Of a stretch of DNA of 64,000 nt, positions 52,134 through 61,247 are shown one piece after another. The DNA comes from Akkermansiaceae bacterium (lineage in GTDB: Bacteria; Verrucomicrobiota; Verrucomicrobiia; Verrucomicrobiales; Akkermansiaceae). The translations under genes were made by a program, and so were the position numbers. Numbering within the stretch: the stretch's first letter is position 1; each line of letters opens with the position of its first letter. The stretch spans positions 14,883 through 78,882 of the forward strand of contig JACKQB010000009.1 of the NCBI GenBank assembly GCA_024233115.1. The letters are read 5' to 3'. The notes under the pieces are model-generated. The model was not told where the DNA came from, made no database searches, and saw only the letters and a program-made list of their open reading frames with translations.

Positions 52134-54980
52134 TTAGCTGCGTTTTCTGAATAGGAAAAAGGCGGCGACGAGCAGTGCGGCGGCGGTGGCCACCACGGCA
52201 AACATGTTCCGGGGCGCGGGGGCGGTTTGGATTTTTTTACGAACCACCGCCTGCTGCGACTCGCCGTGCTTGACCGGCACGGTGACGCTCGCGCCGCCGG
52301 TGAACTCACCACGCAGGGTGAGGGTGAGCGGATGGGCATCGGTGGCGGACGGGCGCAGGTCCGGGTCTGTCAGGCTGATGTCCAGTCGGTCCGCATGCTC
52401 CCCGATCATGACCAGGCAGGGGCGCGACACGGAGCACAGGGGGGCGTCGGCGGGCAGCTCGACCTCTTTGTCAAAGATGACGTAGGCGGTGGTGTTGCTG
52501 GTGTTGTCGCGCACGATGTGGGCCTGGTGGTCGCGGCGAAGAACGGTGAAGTCGTGTCCGGGGTCGAAGTCGGCGAGCTGTTGGGCGTCCGGCTGGACCA
52601 GCACGGTGTAGTGGTAGGCGGCGTCGGCGGGGTTGTTGCCGTGCTCGATCCAGGCGGTGGCGTGGTTGCCGGTGCTGTCTTTCTGGTCCTTGTTGTCGCG
52701 CGATTGTTGCGCGCCGATCTCGAGATGCACGGCGTTGCCTTTGGCGATGAAGTAGGCGTTGCCGTAGGGATCGACCAGCGTTGCGCCGTCGGCAAAATCA
52801 CGCGACGTCGCATCGGTTGTTAGAATAAGCTTTTCGCCGTTGGCCACGGTGGTGGTGAAGTCGGCGGTGAGGAATTTCTGGAAGAGGTTGGTGCGGACCG
52901 GGTAGGGCACCTTGCCGGTGGAGATGTTGGAGCCGAGGCAGACGATGCGGTTGCCGAAAAAGAACCAGGATTTCAGTGCCTTCAGCGGCTCCGGGGTCTC
53001 CGCGCCCTTGGGCACGATTGAGCGGATGTCGAGATCCAGCGGCATGGTGAAGATGCCGTTGCTGCCGTTGCCGAGGCCGCCGACGAAGGCGACGGGCTGG
53101 CGCGGGTGGCGGGTGCCGTTGCCGTTGGCGATGTTTTCAAGCGGGGTGTGGATGGTGGTGGTGCCCTCGACGGCGCTCCAGTTGTAGCCTTCGTCCGGGT
53201 GTGTGCCCGAGCCGAGCACCGTGGCCAGCGGCGCGGGATGGGTGAGCAGCTCGAGCTGGCCCATCGACATCCAGAGGCCGTAGCGGTTGGTGTTGCCGTA
53301 GCTTTCGCCGGAGGAGGCGTATTTTGAGAACCCCTTGACGCCGGCCAGCCAGTCGGCGCGGCGGTGCATGGCGAGGTTGGCGTAGGGCATGGTGTTGAAA
53401 CCGGTCGGCGAGGGTTCCGGCTGATCGTCTTTAAACGCCGGGTTTTTGGCGGCGGCCGGATTGAAGCGGAGGTAGGCTGCTGTCAGCTCGGGGTCCCATT
53501 TTCCTCCCCGATAGGGTGCGTAGGCCTTGGCGAGATTCAGGAAAGCGCCCGCGGGAACCATCAGTTTGCCCGAGGCGTCGCGACCGCTCAGCGACCAGAG
53601 GGTGACGCGGCCGGAATACCAGCGCATCTGCATGATCGCGAGCCGGACCATGTCGAGGGCGGGTTCGGCCACCGGCAGATCGGCGGCGGAAAACAGGGCG
53701 AGCAGGTTGGAGACATCGTTCATACCCATCGAGCCGTAGGCGAAGTAGTGGAAGCCGTGGTGGAAGATCGCGCCGTCCGGCTTGATCGAGGCGAGCAGTT
53801 GTTTGCCGAGCACCTCGCGGTAGGTGTTGACGTGGTGCCAGCGCTCGACCGGGTCGGCGTGGCTGAGGGCGATGCGCAGCATGCGGGCGGCGTTGTTGTG
53901 GAAGTAGTCCATCGACTGATTGAATTTTTTGCCGCGGAACATGCTGCCGTAGCTGTAGGACCACTTGATGTAGTTGATGGAGGATTCCAGCGTGCCGTGC
54001 TCCGCCAGCGCGTCGCGCATCTTGGTGACGGCATCGACGTAGGTGCGCCCGTGGTAGTTGGTGTAGCGTCCGAGCGCGCCGTTGACGACGAGCCCCTGCT
54101 CCTGCAGCCAGTCGTTGACGGTGTGGAAACGGGCGGCGAGCTGTTGTTTCAGCCCGGGGTCGGCGCAGGTGTTCCAGTCGTTGGCGATGGTGTTGAGCAG
54201 GCCGAAACACTGCCTGATGTCGCAGCTCAGCGCGTTTCCTTTTTTCCAACCGGAGCTTTCGATGTGCTCGTCGTGGCTGGCGATGCGCTTTTCCCAGTGG
54301 GCGCGGGAGATTTTCGGATTCGCTTGGGGAACGATCAGGCTGGCGAGCTTGTCGAGCTTCGCGAGGTCTTCCGCGCTTGGTTGCGGCAGCTGGGAGATGT
54401 CCGGCTGGACCGGGTTCCACGGTTCGCTGATGGCTTCACGGGCGCTGCGGAAATCGATCGGGTGGTTGTAGTGGACGGCGTCGAACCAGGCGGTGGCGGG
54501 TTTGTTGAGGTCGTGGGCGGAGATGCGGATGCTGTCGATTTTTCCGCGCAGCTTGATGTTGGTCCACCGCATCCTGGATTTCCAGGTGTAATGGTAGACG
54601 AGTTTCTGCCAGCCGACGTGTGCCATGGGCACAGTGATGGTGGCGGCGGTCTGCTCGCCGGCGCGCAGTTCGATGAGCAGATGCCCACCGGACAGCTCGG
54701 AGAGGTAGAGCGGCATGATCAGGGCGGAGCGGGAATAGCCGCCGTAGCCGGTGCGCACGTTGACATCCCCGAGCGGGCCGCAGTTGAACACCAGGGCGTC
54801 GCCCGATTTGAAATCCCAGCACAGCGACTGCTTGCCGTCCTGGAGGTGCTCGGAGGAGAACGTGACCTTGCCGCCCTCGGTGGTGACGTGGGCGAGGTCC
54901 TTGTTTTCAAAATCCTCCACCCCGGGAAAAGCGGGCAGCGGTTGGCAGAGGAGCAGGCTGAGCAGGGTGACGCGGAGCAT
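52134..54980 (-). CDS. polysaccharide lyase family 8-like (chondroitin/hyaluronan lyase)
   Basis: 948 residues from ATG 54980, which starts a signal peptide (MLRVTLLSLLLCQPLPAFPG); the longer frame from 55220 would run over the divergent sigma gene. The N-terminal jelly roll GVEDFENKDLAHVTTEGGK, HLQDGKQSLCWDFKSGDAL matches the chondroitinase ABC N-domain. The alpha/alpha toroid follows, with HHGFHYFAYGSMGMNDVSNL near the active site and IMQMRWYSGRVTLWSLSGRD, then beta-sandwiches with NWSAVEGTTTIHTP. The end has one TM and RKRS, so the enzyme is probably membrane-anchored. It would cleave uronate-containing sulfated glycans by beta-elimination. Very high G+C, which causes long false frames on both strands. 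Confidence 0.88.
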   Translation of the reverse strand: MLRVTLLSLLLCQPLPAFPGVEDFENKDLAHVTTEGGKVTFSSEHLQDGKQSLCWDFKSGDALVFNCGPLGDVNVRTGYGGYSRSALIMPLYLSELSGGHLLIELRAGEQTAATITVPMAHVGWQKLVYHYTWKSRMRWTNIKLRGKIDSIRISAHDLNKPATAWFDAVHYNHPIDFRSAREAISEPWNPVQPDISQLPQPSAEDLAKLDKLASLIVPQANPKISRAHWEKRIASHDEHIESSGWKKGNALSCDIRQCFGLLNTIANDWNTCADPGLKQQLAARFHTVNDWLQEQGLVVNGALGRYTNYHGRTYVDAVTKMRDALAEHGTLESSINYIKWSYSYGSMFRGKKFNQSMDYFHNNAARMLRIALSHADPVERWHHVNTYREVLGKQLLASIKPDGAIFHHGFHYFAYGSMGMNDVSNLLALFSAADLPVAEPALDMVRLAIMQMRWYSGRVTLWSLSGRDASGKLMVPAGAFLNLAKAYAPYRGGKWDPELTAAYLRFNPAAAKNPAFKDDQPEPSPTGFNTMPYANLAMHRRADWLAGVKGFSKYASSGESYGNTNRYGLWMSMGQLELLTHPAPLATVLGSGTHPDEGYNWSAVEGTTTIHTPLENIANGNGTRHPRQPVAFVGGLGNGSNGIFTMPLDLDIRSIVPKGAETPEPLKALKSWFFFGNRIVCLGSNISTGKVPYPVRTNLFQKFLTADFTTTVANGEKLILTTDATSRDFADGATLVDPYGNAYFIAKGNAVHLEIGAQQSRDNKDQKDSTGNHATAWIEHGNNPADAAYHYTVLVQPDAQQLADFDPGHDFTVLRRDHQAHIVRDNTSNTTAYVIFDKEVELPADAPLCSVSRPCLVMIGEHADRLDISLTDPDLRPSATDAHPLTLTLRGEFTGGASVTVPVKHGESQQAVVRKKIQTAPAPRNMFAVVATAAALLVAAFFLFRKRS

Positions 54981-55029
54981 GCGCAAAATACAGCGAGGTT
55001 CCCGGAATTGTTTCAGCGCCGCGCATGGC

Positions 55030-55045
55030 TGAACACGGGTGTTCA
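55030..55045. promoter_or_regulatory. perfect dyad between lyase and sigma genes
   Basis: TGAACAC-GG-GTGTTCA is a perfect 7-base dyad with a 2-base spacer. It lies 50 bases before the PL8 start and 120 bases before the ECF sigma start, a good place for an operator that controls both divergent units. Confidence 0.5.
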
Positions 55046-55164
55046 AATATGGATAACCTCCGCGTTGCTTTCCCAGCGCAATACAAGGGGAATACAACGA
55101 CAGGCAAAAAAATGCACTTTTTTTGCTAAGATCGCCCGGCGGTGTTACATAGGATGGGTGGAAC

Positions 55165-55713
55165 ATGCCCATCGATCCATTAGCACCTGAAACCCGGGAC
55201 CTCATCAAGGAGTTGACCAAGAATCAACTCGCGATGTTGAACTACATCCGCTCGCTCATGCCCTGGGCACCCAACGAGGTGAGCGACATCTTGCAGGAAA
55301 CCAACCTCACCATCTGGGACAAGGTGGCTGACTACGAGCCGGGCACTAATTTCAAGGCCTGGGCGTTCACCATTGCCCGTTACAAGGTGCTCAATCACCT
55401 GAAGTCCAGCAAGAGCTCCCACCTCGTTTTCTTCGACAACGAATTGATCGATCAAATCAGCGCCGCCACCCTGGCCCGTGGCGAGCAGGCGCCCGACGCC
55501 AAGGCGCAGGCGCTCGAGCATTGTCTGCAAAAACTGTCGCCGAAACAAAGGGAGCTGCTCAGCGCCCGCTATGGCGCCGAGGTCACCGTCGAACAATATG
55601 CCGACAAACTGGGGAGATCCCCATCCTCCGTCTATGTCACGCTCAACCGGCTGCGATCGAAACTGAAGGAGTGCATCCACAGCCGCATCAACCTGGAAGG
55701 GGAACTGGCATGA
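55165..55713 (+). CDS. ECF-type RNA polymerase sigma factor, Rhodopirellula/Verrucomicrobium family
   Basis: 182 residues. Region 2: MLNYIRSLMPWAPNEVSDIL, QETNLTIWDKVADYEPGTNF, KAWAFTIARYKVLNHLKSSK. Region 4: LSPKQRELLSARYGAEVTVE, QYADKLGRSPSSVYVTLNRL. The W-x-K-x-x-x-Y-x-P-G-T-N-F-K-A-W pattern belongs to the large planctomycete/verrucomicrobial ECF family. The stop overlaps the FecR-like gene start (ATGA), so it is an operon with its probable anti-sigma or partner. Confidence 0.95.
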   Translation: MPIDPLAPETRDLIKELTKNQLAMLNYIRSLMPWAPNEVSDILQETNLTIWDKVADYEPGTNFKAWAFTIARYKVLNHLKSSKSSHLVFFDNELIDQISAATLARGEQAPDAKAQALEHCLQKLSPKQRELLSARYGAEVTVEQYADKLGRSPSSVYVTLNRLRSKLKECIHSRINLEGELA

Positions 55714-57038
55714 ACAAACACGATGAAACCCTGAGCCAGATGGGAATCCTCGACGGCCCGCTGCCGCCGGATCAGATGGATGACCTGAAAAACCGACTCC
55801 GCACCGACCCCGAGGCGATGCATGCCTACCTCGACTACATTGAGCTCGAAGGTCTGTTGCACGCCAAATACTCCCACAGTGCGTCCATTTCGCACCCCAT
55901 GCCCAGGCTGATGGACGGGGTGGTCAATCGCCAGCGCAGGCGGCAGGTGAAAGTATCGCTCCTCGCAGCGGCGGCAGTGGTTCTCGCCCTCCTGGTTGCA
56001 ACCGCCCTGTTGCGCTCACCCGAGTCTTTTCATGCGGTTTGTCAGTTTTCGGCAGACAGTTCCTTTGCCGTCACTCACGCTGAGGGTGAGACTGGTGGCG
56101 ACAGACAAATGCTCCCCGGCAGCACCATGCGGCTCAACAACGGCACCGCCGAACTGCTTCTCGATTCCGGGGTGAAAAGCGTCGTCGAGGCCCCGGCCGA
56201 GTTCACATTGACCGAAGACGGCCATCTCAGTTTTGTCCACGGCAAGGCATGGTTCCACGTCCCCCCCGCAGCCACCGGTTTCACCGTCACCACCCCGCGC
56301 ATCCGGGTCGTCGACCTCGGCACCGAGTTCGCCATTTCCGCCCCCAAAGATGAACCCAACACCCTGCATGTCTTCACCGGCAAGGTCGAGTTCAGCACCA
56401 TCCATGGAAACGGTGAAAAACAAACCGTCACCGCAGGCTCCGCCTATTCGGCAAGTGCCGGGGGCAAGGTGAACTCCATCGAACTGGACCCCAGCCTGTT
56501 CTACCATCATCTCCCCGCCTTCACCGGAACTCTCGACCTGGATCCATCCACGCAGGGAAGCCACGGGCTGCGTGTTGAAACGTTGCCTAGGCTTGTTACT
56601 TCACGTGATCATCTCGCCAAGGACAACCAGTGGGGAGTCAACTGGGACTCTGTTCAGGCAGTGGCGGCCGCACGCCGCGTATGGGTCGCCCGCCAAGACC
56701 TCGGGGAAAAGGCTCCCCGGCTGACCACCACCATTGCCGGTCTCAAGCCGAATCAATCCTACGAAATCTCCATCCGCCACCCGATGCACAGCGATTCCCC
56801 CTATGGGCTCGTGCGTGCCGCCATCGGCGATGCCCCACTGAAGGAATACAACCGCGGAAACAGTGAGCTGATAGAAACACCTGAGCAAGCGTCCGAATAT
56901 GCCGACTACCGCAGTATTCTGGGCGTCACCCAGGCGGATGGCACCGGCACCATCCGCGTAAGCATCGCCCCGTCCAGGCGCAGGGACTCGCGCAGCTACT
57001 TCAGCGCGGTCGGCATCCGTGAAATCCACAGCGAGTAA
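55710..57038 (+). CDS. FecR-family anti-sigma/signal transducer with extra C-terminal module
   Basis: 442 residues from ATG 55710, coupled to the sigma gene. The N-terminal 85 residues are cytoplasmic (LKNRLRTDPEAMHAYLDYIE), then TM (VSLLAAAAVVLALLVATALL). FecR domain: LPGSTMRLNNGTAELLLDSG, FSLTED-like strands and TPRIRVVDLGTEFAISAPKD. Residues 300-442 form an additional domain, LTTTIAGLKPNQSYEIS, YGLVRAAIGDAPLKEYNRG and YFSAVGIREI, which resembles the bodies of the next two proteins. The protein should relay a surface signal to the sigma factor. Confidence 0.93.
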   Translation: MNKHDETLSQMGILDGPLPPDQMDDLKNRLRTDPEAMHAYLDYIELEGLLHAKYSHSASISHPMPRLMDGVVNRQRRRQVKVSLLAAAAVVLALLVATALLRSPESFHAVCQFSADSSFAVTHAEGETGGDRQMLPGSTMRLNNGTAELLLDSGVKSVVEAPAEFTLTEDGHLSFVHGKAWFHVPPAATGFTVTTPRIRVVDLGTEFAISAPKDEPNTLHVFTGKVEFSTIHGNGEKQTVTAGSAYSASAGGKVNSIELDPSLFYHHLPAFTGTLDLDPSTQGSHGLRVETLPRLVTSRDHLAKDNQWGVNWDSVQAVAAARRVWVARQDLGEKAPRLTTTIAGLKPNQSYEISIRHPMHSDSPYGLVRAAIGDAPLKEYNRGNSELIETPEQASEYADYRSILGVTQADGTGTIRVSIAPSRRRDSRSYFSAVGIREIHSE

Positions 57039-57087
57039 TCCATCTCTAAACCCTCTCAACCCGAGAAACCCAAACCTAAAAACAACC

Positions 57088-57765
57088 ATGAAAAACACAC
57101 TACTAACCACAGCCCTCGCCGTTTCTTTCGGCGCAGCACCACTGGCCAGCAACGCCGCGATCACGGTAATGCAACTTGATGAAACCAAAGACGGTTTCAC
57201 CACCGCCACCACTCCTATACTTAGCACCGGCGATGCAGCTGGTACTGCCAACGATAATAAGTGGGGTTTCGGCGGAGACGGGAATGGCTATGGTGACGCT
57301 GGCGAAGGAACTACTGAAGGCGACGCACTCTCAAACTATGCTTGGATTGCGCAAAGCAAGAATGCGAGTGAGGAGCCATCTGTTCCCGATCTTGCCGTAG
57401 CCATCACCGGATTGAACACCGCTGATACATACAACATCTACGGCTACTATGCTGCCAATGAGTCATCTGCGACTTGGGGTGTCCGTTTGGGGCTTAATGG
57501 AGGAGGCCTCACTGCCTACTTTCACGATAGCAGTAATTTAATTGCCGGGGGCAATGCAAATGGCGGCACCGAATTGTATCGAGTACTGCTCGGCACGGTG
57601 GACAGCACCACAACGGCTACGGTCGATGTGGCGCAACTTCTAAGCACTAACGCCGATTACCGCAGCATCGTCAAAGGAGTAGGCATCGAAGTCGTCCCCG
57701 AGCCATCCAGCGCCGCACTGCTCGGCCTCGGTGGCCTTGCGCTGATCTTGCGCCGCCGCAAGTAG
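57088..57765 (+). CDS. PEP-CTERM exported protein
   Basis: 225 residues from ATG 57088, where a signal peptide begins (MKNTLLTTALAVSFGAAPLA). The body contains LAVAITGLNTADTYNIYGYY, WGVRLGLNGGGLTAY, YRVLLGTVDSTTTATVDVAQ and RSIVKGVGIEVV, then VPEPSSAALLGLGGLALILR with RRK. The body seems homologous to the C-terminal module of the FecR-like protein upstream and to the N-terminal part of the protein downstream. It follows FecR by 49 bases and ends in a terminator, so it is probably co-transcribed with sigma and FecR. Confidence 0.9.
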   Translation: MKNTLLTTALAVSFGAAPLASNAAITVMQLDETKDGFTTATTPILSTGDAAGTANDNKWGFGGDGNGYGDAGEGTTEGDALSNYAWIAQSKNASEEPSVPDLAVAITGLNTADTYNIYGYYAANESSATWGVRLGLNGGGLTAYFHDSSNLIAGGNANGGTELYRVLLGTVDSTTTATVDVAQLLSTNADYRSIVKGVGIEVVPEPSSAALLGLGGLALILRRRK

Positions 57766-57789
57766 TCTGCCATTTCATTCCAACCATCA

Positions 57790-57844
57790 GGCGGAATGCG
57801 GTGTTGAGGTGAATTCTCGTCTCTCCCGTATTCCGCCATTTTTT
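57790..57844 (+). terminator. intrinsic terminator, long loop
   Basis: GGCGGAATGCGG (57790-57801) pairs with CCGTATTCCGCC (57826-57837) with one mismatch-like G-U, followed by a U-run. It separates the sigma/FecR/PEP-CTERM unit from the sulfatase unit. Confidence 0.75.
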
Positions 57845-57858
57845 AATCACCCCATTTC

Positions 57859-59526
57859 ATGAAACCCGGCCACCTGTTAGCAGCCCTCGGCTTGTTTGCG
57901 ATCACGGCGACCATCGCAGCACCGGTGGTGTTGCGTCCAGACGACACCCAGTCGGGTATCTCCGCATCCACCCCCGGACTGGCCGACAACCCGGTGCATG
58001 ACAACCCGCCCATCGGAAACAACGACGGTGCCTGGGGTTACAGCACGGGCAATGGACAGGCTCTGTTAGGTTCCGGCACCGAGGCGGACCGTCTCGCCAA
58101 CCACGTCTGGGGTTCGCGCGTGGACCTTGGCGAGGACGCGCCGGCACTCACCACCACCGTCAGCGGGCTCGATCCCGCGGCCACCTATCAGGTCTATCTT
58201 TATCAAGTAACCTCGGGGACCTGGGGGATCAAGGCGTCCCTCGGTGCCGCCCCCCTCGTCAGCTACCAATCCGGCAGCGGCACCGTCGTCGATAGCGCCG
58301 GCGGCTCCTCGCTGGAGCGAATCCTGCTCGGCGAGACCACCGGCAGCGCTACCCTGACCATCAACCTGGACGATCTAACAGGCGTTGCATCCGCGCGCAG
58401 TTTCATCAAGGGGATCGGCTTGGACGATGCAACGCCAGCTGCCACCGTGGCAGGCAACTACATCCACGGAGAAGGCCACTCCATCGCCGCCACATGGAAA
58501 GCATCGGATGTTACCGCTGATTTTGAAGCAAACGGCCTGCTCTACAGCGATGGAACCCAGGCGCTTCAGACCGAGCCAGGTCGCGCGGCCTTGAATTTTG
58601 GTGCAGGCTCCATCAACTCGCCGCTCTACGCCACACTCGACACCCGACCGGCGGGCGCGTTCGCAGGACTGACCAGCAACGGTGCCATTGATGCCTCCGG
58701 CGACTCCATCTACTTCAGCGTGCTCATCAACATCCCCGCCGGTGTCACCGAGGCCTCGCTCGCGTGTTTCGCCCTCAGTAACAGCCCCGGCTCAAGCAGT
58801 TGGGAAAGCAGTGAGATTCTCCGCGTTGGCAAACTGCCCGGCCAGGCGAACCTTGGCTTCACCGCTCCCGCTGCGGCAACCACCCACATTTCATCCACCG
58901 CTCCGGACGGCAACACCCACTTGCTCGTCGGCAGGATCGATTTCACCAGCGGCAACGACACCCTCACCGTCTGGCTTGACCCGCAGGTTTCCCTGGAGGA
59001 AACCGACCCCACCCAGACCTCGCCGCTCGGCACGGCAAGCGGCGATTTTTCCTTCCAAGGCTACCAACTGCGCGGCAATACACCCTACCAGGCCGACGAA
59101 GTCCGCGTGGGTGAAACCTGGCGCAGCGTCCTGCCGTTGGCCGATTCAGACAACGACACCCTGCCCGATGACTGGGAGCTTGAATACTGGGGGGACCTCA
59201 CCGCCGCCCCTGGAGACGACAGCGATGGTGACGGCGTGAGCAACTTCAAGGAATACCAGGCGGGAACCAACCCGCTCCGTCCAGACTCCCTGCCAAGCTC
59301 CGCCTTGGTGGAGGAGGAATCGACCGATCTGTTTCTCGAATGGTACAGCAGTCCCCAACGCTACTACCAGGTGCAGAGAAGCTGGGATCTAATCGACTGG
59401 GAAGACCTCGGTGATGCCGTTCTCGGGGACGGCAGGGAATACTGGACAAGCATCCCGGCCACCACCGCCCCCCGCCATTTTTACCGACTCATCATCAGTC
59501 CCACCCCGATCATTTCCACGCCATGA
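57859..59526 (+). CDS. large secreted protein of the sulfatase locus, multi-module
   Basis: 555 residues: signal peptide (LLAALGLFAITATIAAP), then the module shared with its neighbours (GNNDGAWGYSTGNGQALLG, LTTTVSGLDPAATYQVYLY, WGIKASLGAAPLVSYQSG, ILLGETTGSATLTINLDDL, RSFIKGIGLDD). A LamG-like beta region follows (about 200-410: DSIYFSVLINIPAGVTEASL, LVGRIDFTSGNDTLTVWLDP). It closes with the thrombospondin-3/EF-like loop DSDNDTLPDDWELEYWGD and DDSDGDGVSNFKEYQAGTNP, and a C-terminal FYRLII end. No PEP-CTERM tail. The stop overlaps the next sulfatase start by 4 bases. The role is probably glycan binding or sensing. Confidence 0.82.
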   Translation: MKPGHLLAALGLFAITATIAAPVVLRPDDTQSGISASTPGLADNPVHDNPPIGNNDGAWGYSTGNGQALLGSGTEADRLANHVWGSRVDLGEDAPALTTTVSGLDPAATYQVYLYQVTSGTWGIKASLGAAPLVSYQSGSGTVVDSAGGSSLERILLGETTGSATLTINLDDLTGVASARSFIKGIGLDDATPAATVAGNYIHGEGHSIAATWKASDVTADFEANGLLYSDGTQALQTEPGRAALNFGAGSINSPLYATLDTRPAGAFAGLTSNGAIDASGDSIYFSVLINIPAGVTEASLACFALSNSPGSSSWESSEILRVGKLPGQANLGFTAPAAATTHISSTAPDGNTHLLVGRIDFTSGNDTLTVWLDPQVSLEETDPTQTSPLGTASGDFSFQGYQLRGNTPYQADEVRVGETWRSVLPLADSDNDTLPDDWELEYWGDLTAAPGDDSDGDGVSNFKEYQAGTNPLRPDSLPSSALVEEESTDLFLEWYSSPQRYYQVQRSWDLIDWEDLGDAVLGDGREYWTSIPATTAPRHFYRLIISPTPIISTP

Positions 59527-61190
59527 AAAACCTCATCCTTGGGTGGCTCGTTACAGCCACATTTCTAACAAACACGATCCAGGCGAAGCCTAACATCATC
59601 TTTATTCTGTCGGACGATCACGCGCCACACACCATTTCAGGCCTGCGCCCCCACATGACGGCCTACGGGAACCACATCACAAACCAGACGCCTAACATCG
59701 ATCGCATCGGTGACGAAGGAGTCATCATGGCGAACACCTTCTGCGAGAATTCCATCTGCGGCCCCTCACGTGCCGCCATCCTGACAGGGAAATTCAGTCA
59801 TCGCCATGGCTACTTTGGCAACGCCTCCGGCCTGGGTGGCTTTGACCCCGCCCAACAGCATATTGGCAAACTACTTCACAGTGCCGGATATGACACCGGC
59901 ATCTTTGGGAAATGGCACCTCAAGAACGGAGGCTCGATGGCCACCCCCACGGGCTTCAACACCTACGCCCTGCACAACACCTCCTCCGACCAGGGGAATT
60001 ACTACCGCCCCAGCTACGCCACGCCCTCCGGCACCCACCTGACGGCGGTCGGCACCTACTGCACCGACTACACCACCGATATGTCCCTGGCATGGCTGGA
60101 TGGCAGCGTCACACTCAACGGCACCGTCCACACCCGCGACACCGCCAAACCCTTCGCCCTGTTCTGCCACTTCAAGGCACCCCATCGCAACTGGATACCC
60201 GGCCCAGATGAGCTGGACCTCTGGCGGGACTTCGATGGCAGCCCGGGCAACGACGTCGGCCTTGACCCCACATGGCCGGAGCCGTCCACCCTCTTTGAAG
60301 CCGCCGCATCCTGGCCCGGCCGCTCGAACGTGATCGACCGCAATCGCATGACCGTCCAGAGTCACCTCAATGAGAATGACCTCAAGCTCAGCCTCTCCGA
60401 GAGCTCGCGCATGACCGCCGCCCAGCAAGCCACATGGGACGCCATCTACGGGCCTGAGAACGCCTGGTATAACAACAACCTCGCCGCCCTGGCAAACAGC
60501 GATGAGAACAAGGTCCGCTGGAAGTACCAACGCTACAGCAAGGACTATCTTCGCTGCATCGCGGGGGTGGATAAAAACGTCGGCCGCATCCTGGCCTGGC
60601 TCGACAACCAGCCCGCGTCCGTGAAAAACAACACCATCGTCATCTACACCGCCGATCAGGGGTTCTACATCGGCGACCATGGCCTCTTTGACAAACGCTG
60701 GATGTATGAGGAGTCTCTGCGTATGCCGTTTCTGGTCCGCTGGCCCGACCAGTTGCCCGCCGGAAAAGTCCACCACGAGCTTGTGCAGAATATCGATTTT
60801 GCACCAATCTTGTTAGATGCCGTCGGCGAACACATCCCCCGCGACATGCAAGGCCGCAGTTTCCTCCGTATGATGAAAGGCAAGCCGCAGCCCGACTGGC
60901 GAGACTCGATCTACTACCACTACTACGAGGATGACGGCTCCCACTACGTCCGCCCCCACTACGGAATCCGCACCGCCACCCACAAGCTGATACGCTTTTA
61001 CTGGAGCGGCGACGAAGCCTGGGAAATGTATGACCTCACCGCAGATCCGGACGAACTCCTGAGTATCTACGCGGACCCCACCCATCAGAGCGACCGCGAC
61101 GCGCTCGAAGCCGGCTTGCAAAAACTCCGCCGTCAGTACCGGGTGCCGGGTGCCACCCCACTGCGCGCCTACGAGAGCTTCCGCGATTGA
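59523..61190 (+). CDS. sulfatase (choline-sulfatase/iduronate-2-sulfatase-like)
   Basis: 555 residues, with signal peptide (LGWLVTATFLTNTIQA). KPNIIFILSDDHAPHT opens the catalytic domain; ICGPSRAAILTGK carries the modifiable Cys in C-x-P-S-R. Also FGKWHLKN, FCHFKAPHRNW, VIYTADQGFYIGDHGLFDKR and the C-terminal RTATHKLIRFYWSGDEAWEM typical of heparan/mucin-type sulfatases. The start codon overlaps the stop of the module protein upstream (ATGA), so the two are translationally coupled. Confidence 0.94.
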   Translation: MKNLILGWLVTATFLTNTIQAKPNIIFILSDDHAPHTISGLRPHMTAYGNHITNQTPNIDRIGDEGVIMANTFCENSICGPSRAAILTGKFSHRHGYFGNASGLGGFDPAQQHIGKLLHSAGYDTGIFGKWHLKNGGSMATPTGFNTYALHNTSSDQGNYYRPSYATPSGTHLTAVGTYCTDYTTDMSLAWLDGSVTLNGTVHTRDTAKPFALFCHFKAPHRNWIPGPDELDLWRDFDGSPGNDVGLDPTWPEPSTLFEAAASWPGRSNVIDRNRMTVQSHLNENDLKLSLSESSRMTAAQQATWDAIYGPENAWYNNNLAALANSDENKVRWKYQRYSKDYLRCIAGVDKNVGRILAWLDNQPASVKNNTIVIYTADQGFYIGDHGLFDKRWMYEESLRMPFLVRWPDQLPAGKVHHELVQNIDFAPILLDAVGEHIPRDMQGRSFLRMMKGKPQPDWRDSIYYHYYEDDGSHYVRPHYGIRTATHKLIRFYWSGDEAWEMYDLTADPDELLSIYADPTHQSDRDALEAGLQKLRRQYRVPGATPLRAYESFRD

Positions 61191-61247
61191 CCGTTTGGGG
61201 AGAATTTATGCTTTTGACAACCGTTCACTTTCGTTACTTGCTGAGAC

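Noticed and set aside
53364..55190. 608-residue open frame antisense to the PL8 lyase gene
   Set aside because: Composition is Val/Gly/Arg-rich with no domains; the opposite strand encodes a clear PL8-like enzyme. It is a G+C-bias shadow.
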